Of a stretch of 64,000 bases of DNA, positions 9,805 to 21,204 are shown piece after piece. The notes beneath the pieces are model-generated. The model saw only the letters and a program-made list of their open reading frames with translations, did not search any database and was not told the origin of the DNA. How positions within the stretch are numbered: the stretch's first letter is position 1; every line of letters begins with the position of its first letter. This DNA comes from Polyodon spathula (taxonomy: Eukaryota; Chordata; Actinopteri; Acipenseriformes; Polyodontidae). The stretch lies in contig NC_054553.1 in assembly GCF_017654505.1 (NCBI RefSeq), forward strand, positions 12,737,049-12,801,048, written 5' to 3'. A program made the position numbers and the translations under genes.

Positions 9805-12460
9805 AAGGGAAGAGCACAGGTAAGATGCAAAATGACTGTGGTAAATGTTTATGAAGGATCCATCATCTTTCAAAAAACCTTGCAGACTCGTCACATCAAA
9901 CAGACTGGCTGAAGCTCAAACACAAACAATGCACATGGTTTTTGAACACAGCAGAGTTCAGCCATGTGAAATATACCATCTGGTATACAAATCAAGCACT
10001 GTATCCAGATCAGGATAAAAGTGCAGTTGACTGAGGTTTCTGAATCTCAGTTTGACCCTGGCTGACTCGGATTAGATCCACAGCCAGCATGTCTGAAAAT
10101 CGCTGCTAATGGGATGACATCCATGTCGATATTTCATTGCAGCGCTCAACTGCATAGGAATTGAAAGCAGCTGGCCACTCTGGCTCTTTGGCTTAAGCAG
10201 GTCTATTTGCTGGGTTCAGCCCCCCTGCAGCTACATCAATTAGGGACACTATTACAAATCTTGGTCCCCATAACGCAAAAACAAAAAGTCTCCCTTTTGT
10301 CATTTTCGCAGTTATTAATAAAGTGCATATACTGTACAGTAGCCAACAATATAATTCCAGTAAATCTTACTTAATATGCATTACCATCTCTTGGTAGATC
10401 TCATATTGTACTATATAAACGATGCTAACATTATCAATTAATCAATTCCTTTATTTAACCAGGTTCTGATTTACAATGGTGACCTGACCAAGAAGGCTCA
10501 CACTCCAGCCAATACAATGTACTGTACAATTAGCATCCAAAAGAGTAAACTCAGTGTTGTTATAACAACATAATGCACACATACAATAATTACATCAACT
10601 GTGTCTTCAACATCGGTCAAAGGCAAATCCAAGTTGTGACTGAACATGTTAGCAGGAAGTAAACTGGCTCATTTCAAATCCTTTTTAAAGTGTTCCAAAT
10701 CTCTGCTGGTGTGTTTTATTTTCAAAAGTTTATTTTCATTTTTTAGTTGCTATTAGTGATGCAAAACATTGGCGAACGGCTTTACTCTTTTCAATTCTAC
10801 ACTGCCAGTTATGAAGGAACACAGTTGCCATTAAATATGCAAGCTGCATCTGGCCTTCTTGAAAATTATTATTTTGAAATCTTCTTGGGCTTATTTCTCT
10901 TTAAAGTATACATTTTTGTCAAGAAAGATTTAATAGAAACTAAACTTCAAACACAAACTCCCAGAAAATCGATGCATTGGCTCAATATACCATGCAGAAC
11001 ACTACAATATGCATATTTACAGCTTCCTTGTGTTTTTTAATGAATACAATGTACAGTTTAGTAATATTTGAAAATACATGTTAAGAATGAACACTGTTGT
11101 AATCTATACCTATTTTGAACTACACAGATAAAAGGCAGACGTATATGTTGTAACGTTGTTTGTATTTGAATGCTTATTTCTCCCTTTCAAGTGCTATTTA
11201 TAGACTCCGTTCAATTGAGATGAAATGGTATTTGGACATTCTGTAGCACAAAGTATTGATCAAAGTTACATTTGGCAAACTTGTATACAAGATCCTGCTA
11301 ATGTTGTATTTACAACCATTGTGGGGGAAGTGTGTCACTCACATCTTCAGATACATATCTTACTGGGGGGGGGGGGAGTAGGGTAATTAATACACACAAC
11401 ATATGGCACCCTGGAGTCTTGTTTCTCTCAAGCCCATGCTAATGTAGTTTTTTACCAGGGCACTGGCAATCGAAATTGAAACTCCTCAATCATTTAGCTG
11501 TTGATTCACCACCTTAATCTTGTGCAGGCACCTACCTGTGTAATATTGTATTGATATTTTCAATCCTGGGGTCTCATAATGTTGGCACAGCAGAATTTCT
11601 ATTGCATGGTAATTGTTTTTTATGATTCTCTAGTTTAAACATTTCAACGGCACAGCCAGTGCCAAGACAGATCCTTTGTCAAGAAACGCCTGACACAGCT
11701 TTTGAGAAACAGGGGTTCTCAGATTGTGAGAAGCAGGGGTTTGAGCAGCTTAGTAAATGTCGTCACATTTTAACTTTACGTTTTTCTAGATATCTGCTTA
11801 TCTTTTGTAATGGAACGTTATATTATTTAGCATACACTACTGGCAGTATCAGATTGTGGGGGTAGATGGAGGTGTCTCTGTTTGTAAATCCATCCGTCTG
11901 TAGATACCACTTACATTTTCACATGTATCTTGAGAACACATTCAAATTATTCCACATTCTGTACAGCAGTCACTTTAATAAGCACCTCTGTATGCTGTAC
12001 TATCCTGTATGTATTGTTGATATACTGGTATATCATGGTCATTCACTTTTTCATCATACTGATTGATTTACAGCCAAGGTTGTATCTTATTGGCATACGT
12101 GTTGTTTGAATTGCTGTCAAACTCAAGTTTTGTAACATGGTGAAAATGTTGAAAACCTCAAACATTGCACCGAAAATCCACTGCTGTATAGAATCAACAC
12201 AGAGTTCTTATTGTGTTCAGATTCTCATTTTCCTTGTGTGCACCCTTGAAGTTGTGCACCCTGCGTTATTAACACCCTAAATATATTAATATCGCATTCT
12301 AACAAAGCAGCTTTCAAACAAAAGCACCAAAGCTGTCTACTTCATGATCTGAATCACTGCCAACAATGAGGAACATTATTCACTTACCAATAAAAACACA
12401 AACTGTTAGTAATCTGTACTTATCTGTCTGGGCATTCATTTATCAACAAATGTATATGCC
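9805..12460. other. No gene supported; repeat fragment and G tract inside
   Basis: A tttatttaaccaggttctga segment at 10452-10471 looks like a piece of a common fish interspersed repeat. A run of 13 G lies near 11366. The stretch 10030-10200 is of balanced composition and could be conserved noncoding DNA, but this is a guess. The frames at 10747-11040 and 11659-12066 have no recognisable domain. Confidence 0.45.
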
Positions 12461-13064
12461 TGTGGCAATGTTGCCGAGCCCCTGGGTGTATTTCTATGTT
12501 GTATGTTACGTGTAATGTGTTAATGTTGGTGCATAGTCATTGGTACACATGTAATATGGGTTACGAGCAAAATGTATATTTGTATTTAGGCACGAGGATT
12601 TCACAGCACTTTATGTGCAGGTAAAATGTAATAATATGCGAGCACGGGGAATTGCACTTATTAATTCACGTGCAGCTGTACCGAGACTCCAATTCAATGA
12701 TTGATTAGCAATCGAGTCTCGGTGCAGCTGCTTAAAAGCAGCTTGTTTTCACTTACTCGGGGTTGTGTGTTCGGTGAGTGGAGAATGGGTGTGGAAAGGA
12801 GAAAGTAAAAAAGAAATGTAAATAATTGATTTCAGCTCACCGTGTTTGTCTGTGTAGTCCGTTTTGTTTGTTTCTTTGTTTTGGCTAAAGTGCTGTTTCC
12901 TGTGTTTTGTTTGTCTTACAAGCTTTTATTTTTCTGTCTGTTGAATCATTAAATGCTGAGCGCAACTAAGCGCTCAGCTTCACCAAACTCCACCTCTCTG
13001 TGTCTCTTCTGTGTTGGTTCCTGTTTCTGGGCTGACGTCACCCACTACAGCTGTCTTTGTGACA
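12461..13064 (+). mobile_element. Solo LTR, Ty3/gypsy-like family
   Basis: The unit starts tgtggcaatg and ends ctttgtgaca. It is flanked by tgcc on both sides (12457-12460, 13066-13069), or by a 5-bp duplication with one mismatch. It is collinear over nearly its whole length with 39110-39711: gtgttaatgttggtg, ttaggcacgagg, a gattagcaatcgagtctcgg stretch, gttgtgtgttcggtgag, and a tgacgtcaccc motif near the end. No internal genes are present. Confidence 0.82.
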
Positions 13065-13463
13065 TTGCCTTATAATTAAATCAACCAGAATGAACACTGA
13101 TGAATGAATACAGTGTATTAAATCAATCGCTTTATGTAGGTACATACAGTATGCTGTTACTTTAATTACTATAGAGATAGCTCTGCCCATCTACATGATG
13201 CATGTATGAGACTAGTAGGATGATTCTGCATTGTTTGAGTCTGTGATTTGACTGTTAATATACAGGAACTACATTTCCCTTGGATTACAACTTGAATTTG
13301 TGGACTTCATTAAAAAGGCTTCTCTCGGATAGTGAGGCTGCAACCATTACAGTCTCAACTGTCAGTAACCGTCAGTGGACACTTACACAGCACAACATCT
13401 TTGAAAGTGGTGCACAGGACAAGATGGCAGGCAGGCAGGGTTCTCATGTGTGGTTTGTTTTTT

Positions 13464-13468
<5 letters not shown>

Positions 13469-13500
<32 letters not shown>
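13469..13500. repeat. (TC)n microsatellite
   Basis: About 16 TC units. The serine/leucine runs in the two open frames across it are a product of the repeat. Confidence 0.9.
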
Positions 13501-13502
<2 letters not shown>

Positions 13503-13504
13503 GA

Positions 13505-14540
13505 CAATAGCCAGTACCACTGTCTCTCATCTTTTCATGTGCACTAAATTCCCATAATACAAATAGAGATCAGCCTGTTGTTTTACACTATTGATGGATT
13601 TTTCTTGTACCAAAAAGCAAGCAAAAAAATGTCAAAAGAACACTGCAAAGGTAAACAAGAGGGATCCAACACCATCTTTTATTTTTAACATACAACATTA
13701 AAAAGGATTATACATTAATACATTTGCTCAGCAAAATGAATTTTTGTCATTATTTTCTTATTTTTTCTTTTTAATATATATATTTTTTTATTGCTGTAAA
13801 AAAAATGTATTAGACCCACCATTTACAAGATCTTCCATATCAATGTGAATAATAAAAAAGTGCATCTTTATTTAAAAGAATGTCATTTACTGTAATAGGT
13901 TATTTCATTTTTAAACCCACCACTGATATCAAAAGTTGAAATAAAATACACCTCTGTGCTTATGTTTCAACACTTTGGGCCACTTAATAGCAATTTACAT
14001 CTCTGATTTCATCTGCCTCCCTCCTAATGTTGTGTTTTATTTTTACTTCTAAGAACAAGATCAGAGGAAGATAGGGTGTGGGTGCTGCTGGATCGTTTCC
14101 AAGTGCTCTTGGGTTAACACAGTTTGTCGTTTTGAGTATACCAATATCAAACCTCCTCATTCCAAATGGGCGGGGAGTTTCTGTCCTTTACTCTCCATTC
14201 CTGTTCTATTGTTTCAATGGAAAGAGCAGTCATGCAGGACCCTTCACTGCAGGAAATCTGTCAGGATCCAAGCAGAGAGGAATTAGCTCACAATGTACAG
14301 TATTTATTTATTTTTATTAAATACATGTTTTTTTTTTTTTTCTGTCCCTATTCACAAAGCTGGTTTAAATACAGAAAAAAAAACACCCAACAACATTCTA
14401 TCGCCATGGAAACCATGAAGGTTACAGCAGAAGAAAGCAAAGTAAAAAGATTTTTAAAAAGCGATTTATTCAAGTTATTGAGAATGAAAATTAAAAAGAA
14501 AACAAAGACGTATTTTTTTTAAAGTAACACCACTTTTTTT
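13505..14540. other. No gene supported
   Basis: T- and A-rich sequence with homopolymer runs (for example T13 near 14329). The open frames at 14078-14522 overlap each other and show no domain. Confidence 0.5.
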
Positions 14541-14544
14541 TTTT

Positions 14545-15425
14545 ATTTACATTTTTATAGCGCCTTTAACCAAGGTGCTTTACAAATTTAGATAAAATGG
14601 TACAATCAAGAATACTGGGTGAAAAAAGAATGTAAGTTATTGGGCTAGGGTGGAAAGAGGGCCAGAGGCTAGGTCAGGGTCAGGCAAGCAGGGTCATAGC
14701 AGGAGGTCAAGGGCCAAGATTATTTGTAGTATGGGCTAGGGAAAAGAGATGTGTTTTGAGGGAGGGGCGGAAACTACGTAGTGTGGGTGACTGTTTTATG
14801 TTCAATGGGAGCGTAAGGAACATAGTAGGTGATCAGTGCAGCCAGATAAGGTGGGACAACCATGGAGAGATTTATACACAAGGGTAAGGAATTTGAACAG
14901 GCAACGATAATAGACAGGGAGCCAGCGTAGGGAGAAGAGGAGAGGGTAGGTGTGGAAGGAAAAGGGGAGGTTGAATATAACACGGGCAGAGGTGTTTTGA
15001 ATTTGTTGTAATGGTGTAAAAGTGTAGGAGGGGAGGCCAGGGAGGAGGGAGTTATAGTAGTCAAGGCAGGTGAAACCAGTGGACCAAAAGTTTAGTAGTA
15101 GAAAAGGAAATTGAGAGTTGTATTTTGCAGATGATGAATGAGTGGAAACGGCAGGTGCATGTTATGGCCGAGATATGATCAGAAAGGGAGAGGGTAGTCG
15201 AAGATGACACAGAGGTTACAAGCAGAGGGCAGTGGAATAAGGGACAAGGGATGGAATGAGATGGTGGACAAGGTGGGGGGAAAAGAGGAGGAGGGAAAGA
15301 AAAGGATTTCAGTTTTTGATCGGTTGATGAGGAGGTATTGGTGCACCATTCAAGATTGGATAGCAACCAAGCAAGCTGATATACGGGCGGCAAGGTCAAG
15401 GGTAAAGGAGGGGAATGAAAAGAAA
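14545..15425. repeat. GA-rich interspersed repeat, about 0.9 kb
   Basis: The segment opens with atttttatagcgcctttaac and contains tgtgttttgagggaggg, gagggagttatagtagtcaa and related purine-rich phrases. I recognise this phrase order as a common interspersed repeat of fish genomes, but I cannot name its class. The overlapping frames on both strands (112 and 96 codons on minus, 83 on plus) have no domain and are not accepted as genes. Confidence 0.5.
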
Positions 15426-15454
15426 ATCTGGGAAAATCAAATACAGTGTCTCTA

Positions 15455-15745
15455 ATTACTATGTATTTACATAGTGGTTATTTAATAAAGATATGCACAT
15501 ACACATAATTACAATGTTATTATGTATAGTTACAATGTATTTAACATGAAATCTTTTTGCACGATATATGTAAGTACACAATTGTATCAGAAAAGGGTTA
15601 GGGCCAGGGATGGGGTTAGGGTTAGGGTTAAGGATAGGGTTAGGATAAGAGTTATATCATGCAAAAAGATCTACATATTAAATACATTGTAAGTATGCAA
15701 AATAACATTGTAATTATGTATAAGTGCACGCCCTTATGGAACGAA
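15455..15745. repeat. Palindromic MITE-like element with telomere-like core
   Basis: The two outer parts are inverted copies of each other: acataattacaatgttatta (left) against aataacattgtaattatgta (right), and gaaatctttttgca against tgcaaaaagatc. The centre (15600-15650) is made of ttaggg-type units, including two perfect ggttaggg steps. A half copy lies at 8325-8475. No coding capacity. The superfamily is not clear from the ends. Confidence 0.7.
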
Positions 15746-15749
15746 CATA

Positions 15750-16790
15750 TCATGTTAATATATGGTGGAAAAGTATACTGCTTATATTTCCATATATAGA
15801 AATGGGCCCCCTTTTATATATTTTAAATATATGGGATATATTTAAAATATATTTTAGTCTGTAATCCATATATTTATTTTATGTAGCTACTATGTAAATA
15901 CACAGTAATAAGACATATTTTATGTAAAATCTTACTAGAATTGTAATATTGTACAGCAACTGCAAAAACTATAAGTGTGGCACATGAATAGACAAACAGA
16001 CAAGGCCCCTTCATGTATCCTCTGAATGTAATACTCTTAAGATCTGAGCTTGTCCCATAGAGTCACGACAACTGGGGGCTGCTGGGATTGTTTTGGATTT
16101 TTCTACATTACTGGGGGAGAAATTGGAAGTCCTGTCAACTTTCATAAGTTGCTGGGCTTTTTAATACAGTAATAACACAGTGCATAAAAAATTAAACTCT
16201 ACTCACACAGAACAGTTGAAAGTAGTGTAATTTTTTTAAATGCCATGTAAAACTGCTTGCTTACTGTTTAATATTCTCATTAATCGCACATCACAGCTGT
16301 GAATACAAAATTAGATCTATCAGTAACATGAAAATATCACCAAAATGGTTCTGATTCATCAAATGAAGTTTGATCATCATAAAACTTAATGAATAGTAAT
16401 TGGTGAATTATGAAGTAGCTGCACGGGCCACAGAAATGAGTTTGTTAGGAGTGTAGCCCGAGTATGTTTAAAGCCAGCACTCAGAAACAGTGAGACCTTT
16501 TTATGTCACAGAGCTCTTTCTAGGAACACAAGTTTGAATCAGCCATTGTACCTCATTCTGCATTCTCAAGGCCCATGTGACATGCCTTCCCAGTAATTCC
16601 ACTGATGTACATATCAGCCCAGTTTGTAGGAAAGCAGACCAGGGCATTCATGAACTATTTTTAACTTCAGGCTTCAGTGTGCTATTTAGAATTATGAAAT
16701 GAATATTCAAAATTTATATTATTTAAAGGTGACATTCACATTAAATTAAATATTGCAAAGTAGGAAAATTACCTTTAAAATTAGCAAAAT
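15750..16790. other. No gene supported
   Basis: AT-rich DNA. No repeat or exon could be assigned. The part 16420-16640 is less AT-rich and repeat-free. Confidence 0.45.
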
Positions 16791-16794
16791 TGCA

Positions 16795-16795
<1 letters not shown>

Positions 16796-16827
<32 letters not shown>
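16796..16827. repeat. Run of 32 G
   Basis: An uninterrupted G homopolymer followed 22 bases later by a second run of about nine G (near 16850). Such runs can form G-quadruplexes and are also typical places for assembly error. Confidence 0.9.
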
Positions 16828-16828
<1 letters not shown>

Positions 16829-16999
16829 ACATAGTTTTTGATACACATGGGGGGGGGGAAGAATGTGGCAATAGACAGGTGCATTTCTGCAAATATATTT
16901 TACCGTAGTTCCGTTAAAGGTAATTTTTGGTCAACAAAATTCCATAGACCCTTGCCCATTGATTTTTATAAAATAATTACAGGACTAATGTGATTAAGG

Positions 17000-17262
17000 T
17001 TTGTTTTGGGGAGCAAAGGGGCCATGACACTTTATTTTAGAAATGATAACCTATCAGCAAACCTGCCTGCCATTCAATCCTGGGCCTCTCAAGCAGAGAC
17101 GAACAATTGTATTGAATTGTGTGGCGTTTGTTTCTTTGATGCTGATTTCACTAATTCCATTGGGACTACAAAACTCAGGTCACTTGTGGCCTCGAGTCAT
17201 AGGTCTCCGGAGGTGAAATAAGGAGAAAACCAGGGAGTTATCCGACTGCGCCACCCAGCCCT
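17000..17262 (-). repeat. SINE-like repeat with tRNA-like head, minus strand
   Basis: On the minus strand the segment begins with ctgggtggcgcagtcggat, which has the A-box look of a tRNA-derived SINE head (tggcgcagtcgg). It continues into a tail with an ataaagtgtcatgg stretch. Limits are approximate. Confidence 0.5.
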
Positions 17263-17264
17263 CT

Positions 17265-20200
17265 CAACACCACTGGGACTTCTATTAATCTGCAGCAGCA
17301 ATGTGAAAAATGAAGGGCTGCAAGCACAGTTCATCCACCATGAGAGTTCTCTGGCACTGATAAGCGAGTTCCTTTAAGCCACCACACTGCACTTGCATGG
17401 ACACTGTGCTGCTTTCCTGCAATGAGCTGTTCTGGGATGCTGCTTGGCATCTGTTCCCTTTGACAATGCAATGTATCACACAATTGGTGGTTATAGGAAT
17501 CTCTCTGGGGGTCATACAAAGCCGGCGCCTGGCTGTTTTTCCCCTTTGCTGTGTGGGATTATTAATAGAAAGTATGTCCCAACCCTCTGCCTCTAACCAT
17601 TTTTGACATTGTTGTCTGTCCAGAACCAAGCAACATCACTTTAAATGCTATCAGTCTTCCGCGCCACCCTCTGTTAGGACTGAAAATGAAAACTAAAGGA
17701 ACTTCTTAGGGGTAGATTCAAAAAGCACAGCCAGACTAAAACAGGTTTAAAGATTAATTAAAAGCTGATAAGTCAAATGGCTTGACGTGGGAAGAGAGAG
17801 GGCCAGTTGATTTAAGTTCTCAGTAATTAGGTTGCAGTGGTGCAGTGACAATTCAAATTGGGCATTTCAAATGAGTATGACACAGATGCAAGGAATATGG
17901 TTCAGAATGGTTATTTTGTGTCAGTAAACAATAAAAGTGTGCAAAACAGCTTGTAGTCTTCAAGCTTCTTAAAGGGGATTCACAGTCTCCCCTGATAAAG
18001 ATATAGACCAGTTTTCCAGCAGCAGGGCTTGTGCCTTATTGTAACACATGGCAACTTTAACAATCAGTGTTTGGTAGTACTATGTCACTGCAGTTTCTCC
18101 ACACTGTTCCTACAGCCTACGAGTGTTCCTGCTTATATGTCAATTGGGAGTTCATTAATCAGTCATGCCCAGGTAACACATGCAAAAGGATTTCCTTCTC
18201 TGCATTCTCATGAGACTGGGCTCTTCCGAACAGTTATATTGTTGCAATAACTGCAGTAATAACTGAACACCCTCCTCTGAAAATGAATGGTGGGGGAATG
18301 AAAAGAGCAGTTACAGATTCTTATAGCATACTGTTCTCTTTAAACAGTGAGACCACTTGATTGTCTTTCACTTCATTCACAATCATATTTTCAACACGTA
18401 ATGATTGTGCATTGTTTAGAGAGTGTGAATAGGGTCAAAATGACACACTAAAAAGTAGTTTTAGGATTTAATGTAAGTTTTCAATTACAGATGTAGTCCT
18501 AAAAAGAACCTCTTTGTCAAGGTCTTCTCTCTGCACCTATATGCGGCATTAAGCATTCCCGTGAGGGGAGCTTCTATGAGTTTGCAAAGCTTGTTTAAAA
18601 ATTGAAGCATAGCACCTTAACATCCCATGCTTGTCCTTTAGTCCAGCCCCAACAACCCCCATCCCTTTTTCCGAAGATGTGTCAGCCAACATATTAATAG
18701 CAAACTTGGCAAGTGTGGGGAAACATGGCTCTCCACTAGGTGTAGACAAGAGGACAGTTTTGTGCTAGTCTTCATCTGCTGTCAGATCTGGTTTAAGATC
18801 TGTCAAGTCAGTCACTTGTTACTGAATAAATTCCATCTAGGCTATTCAGTATACTCCCAAGAACAATGTGTGGTAAAAGCATTGCAAGCTGAACGATTTC
18901 TCCCACTATGCTTTAGCTACTTGGTTGAAGAACGCGTATACTCTTTTCAGAACAGTATTGTTAACTGGCATTTTATTGCTACTTTTCAGTGCCGTCACAT
19001 AGCCGTTAGCTCGCCTTGCTTTACTCTTGATCTGAGGTGTTTTTTTGACATGCTTCGTTGCGTTTATTTATTGCGTTTTTTTGAAATGCGTTTTTTTGAA
19101 ATGCTCGTTCTCCAGGGTTGGGGTTTTTGGCGGTTTGGGGCTTTGAGCACCGATTTGTAAAAATATTTCTAATGCCCCCCTTCTTCTTCCTGTTTCTTAT
19201 GTTTATGCTTTGCTGCCCCTGAAAGACACATTGTTTGCTCTATTCAAGCAAAATCAAACTGACTGACCTGGACGTTACTTGTGTCACCATGTGAAAGTGA
19301 GCGAGAGTAAGTTCCGGGTCAGCCAGTTTGATTTTGTGTGTACACAAGTGAGATCTGCTGCCTCGGTTGAAATGTCAGTGAGTGAAGTTCTTCCAGTTTA
19401 CACGCAATTCCATATCTGTTGGTTTTGGGTAGCTGCCTAGTTTGCCTATGCATCCAGCCCTGTTTGCATGATCTTATAAAAGCTAAACATATGATTGATT
19501 TAATTTGGCATGCAGGATTGACATTGTAGTTTTTAAAGCCGAGGACAGACAGGCACCAAATAATTCAAATAGAAATTTCAATAAATCATCAATAAAGTGA
19601 TCTAAATTAGAAGTCATGCCCCCTTTAGAATCAGTAGCAGCTGCACAGTGTAGTCTTGTGCACAGACCAAGTAGTACCACTCTAAACATGCACTGCACTG
19701 GTAGCAACATATACAGCTACGTTTGGATTGAAGAATGAGGTTCCTTCTTTCAGCGACTTTTGTCAAGAAAACTTGTATCCGAAATAAATGAAAGCTCAAG
19801 GCATACCATAAATATTTGCAATTTAAAAAAAAAAGTTTTCAATCAAATTTCTACGGGCTTAATTAGCTTTATAAACGTTTTCTTTGCATATAGTTTTCTG
19901 TTGTAGCGACATGACTTAGAATTAGGCTGCTGCCTATCAATACATATTTTTAGCAAACTGTGATATTGTTTTCAAGGGACTTCTAGGCTCTATCATGGAC
20001 TGAAAAATTAAAATAAATAAAAACATATATATCACTCACCTTTTAGAGTAATGTATTGGGCTGGAGTTCTTCATTAGAACACCATGAACCTCTTAATTAC
20101 ACAACAGCTCTTACCACTTTCAGTTCATGAGTCGTTTCTGACCAGCTGATCTGAGGACATGCCATAATGGAGTGGGGTGGAGATACTGGTATCCCATGTT

Positions 20201-20278
20201 AACATGGGAATAATAGACATCTCTACCATTTGCCGTTAATTTCCTTAGCTTGTATATCTCCACCCTGAACGCATACAA
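17265..20278. other. No gene supported; one inverted repeat inside
   Basis: The minus-strand frame 17285-17629 (114 codons) and the plus-strand frame 18762-19160 (132 codons) have no domain I recognise. A hairpin-forming inverted repeat lies at 19246-19340. Confidence 0.45.
19246..19340. repeat. Inverted repeat, about 25-bp arms
   Basis: The left arm aaaatcaaactgactgacc (19250-19268) and right arm ggtcagccagtttgatttt (19318-19336) are reverse complements apart from one mismatch, around a loop of about 50 bases. It could be part of a small mobile element or a structured RNA. Nothing else supports either. Confidence 0.7.
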
Positions 20279-20280
<2 letters not shown>

Positions 20281-20344
<64 letters not shown>

Positions 20345-20356
20345 ACACACACACAC
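20281..20356. repeat. (AC)n microsatellite
   Basis: About 38 AC units with one AG interruption near 20340. Confidence 0.95.
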
Positions 20357-21061
20357 ATGTTTAAAATGAGGTAGCTCTACAATACTTACAAAAACTAAAT
20401 CAATTAATCATCTATATACTTGGAAGCTCTAAATATATCCAATTTGGTAATGAAGAATGGCTGGGTTGGCCATATGTTCTTCTTTTTCATGTTATATCCA
20501 GAAATTGGTTCCTGCATTGCTGAATGCCAAGCCTGGAAAAACATTAAATGAAGTGTCAGTGTTGAAAGTCACAGGTAATTAGCAAAAGCCTGTAATATCT
20601 TAGCTCTTTGGTGCTCTGAAGCGCTGAACTTGGCACAACATTCCCCCAAAATCGGAACTAGTCCGTCTGCCAGTATAATCACTCCATAGAATACAAATCA
20701 ATACCGAAAATATCACTGGAGGGTCAGGTTAGAGTTAGTATCATATAGCATTGTTTTCTGACTTTTGTCTTGGTTAATAGCCAAATGCTTTTGCTTGGTG
20801 TTCAACTAGGAAGAATCAAACACGGTCGAAAAGCAGAGAGATTAATGCACGAGGAAGTTTCGCTTCTTCGACAGTGGCATTAGATCTGAGATATTCAAAT
20901 GAAAAAAAACATTTTTAAAGCCCTGTTAAGTGGATAGTTTTATGCTGACAAAATGTAGCTGTGATTGAAGTGTCGTTGCCAAATCCCTGTTCATTCCATA
21001 CCAAACTTATTTTGGAAGGAACACAATTTGAGGCTAGTTTTTTACATTTCCAGGGATATGT

Positions 21062-21201
<140 letters not shown>

Positions 21202-21204
21202 TTG

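Noticed and set aside
14774..15455. Frames of 83-112 codons on both strands
   Set aside because: They lie in a GA-rich interspersed repeat with purine-strand bias that keeps frames open by composition.
15600..15650. Chromosome end (telomere)
   Set aside because: Only a few degenerate ttaggg units in the centre of a small palindromic element, with unique DNA on both sides.
17285..17629. Minus-strand frame of 114 codons
   Set aside because: No recognisable domain, no splice or promoter context, and an opposing frame of 69 codons over the same DNA.
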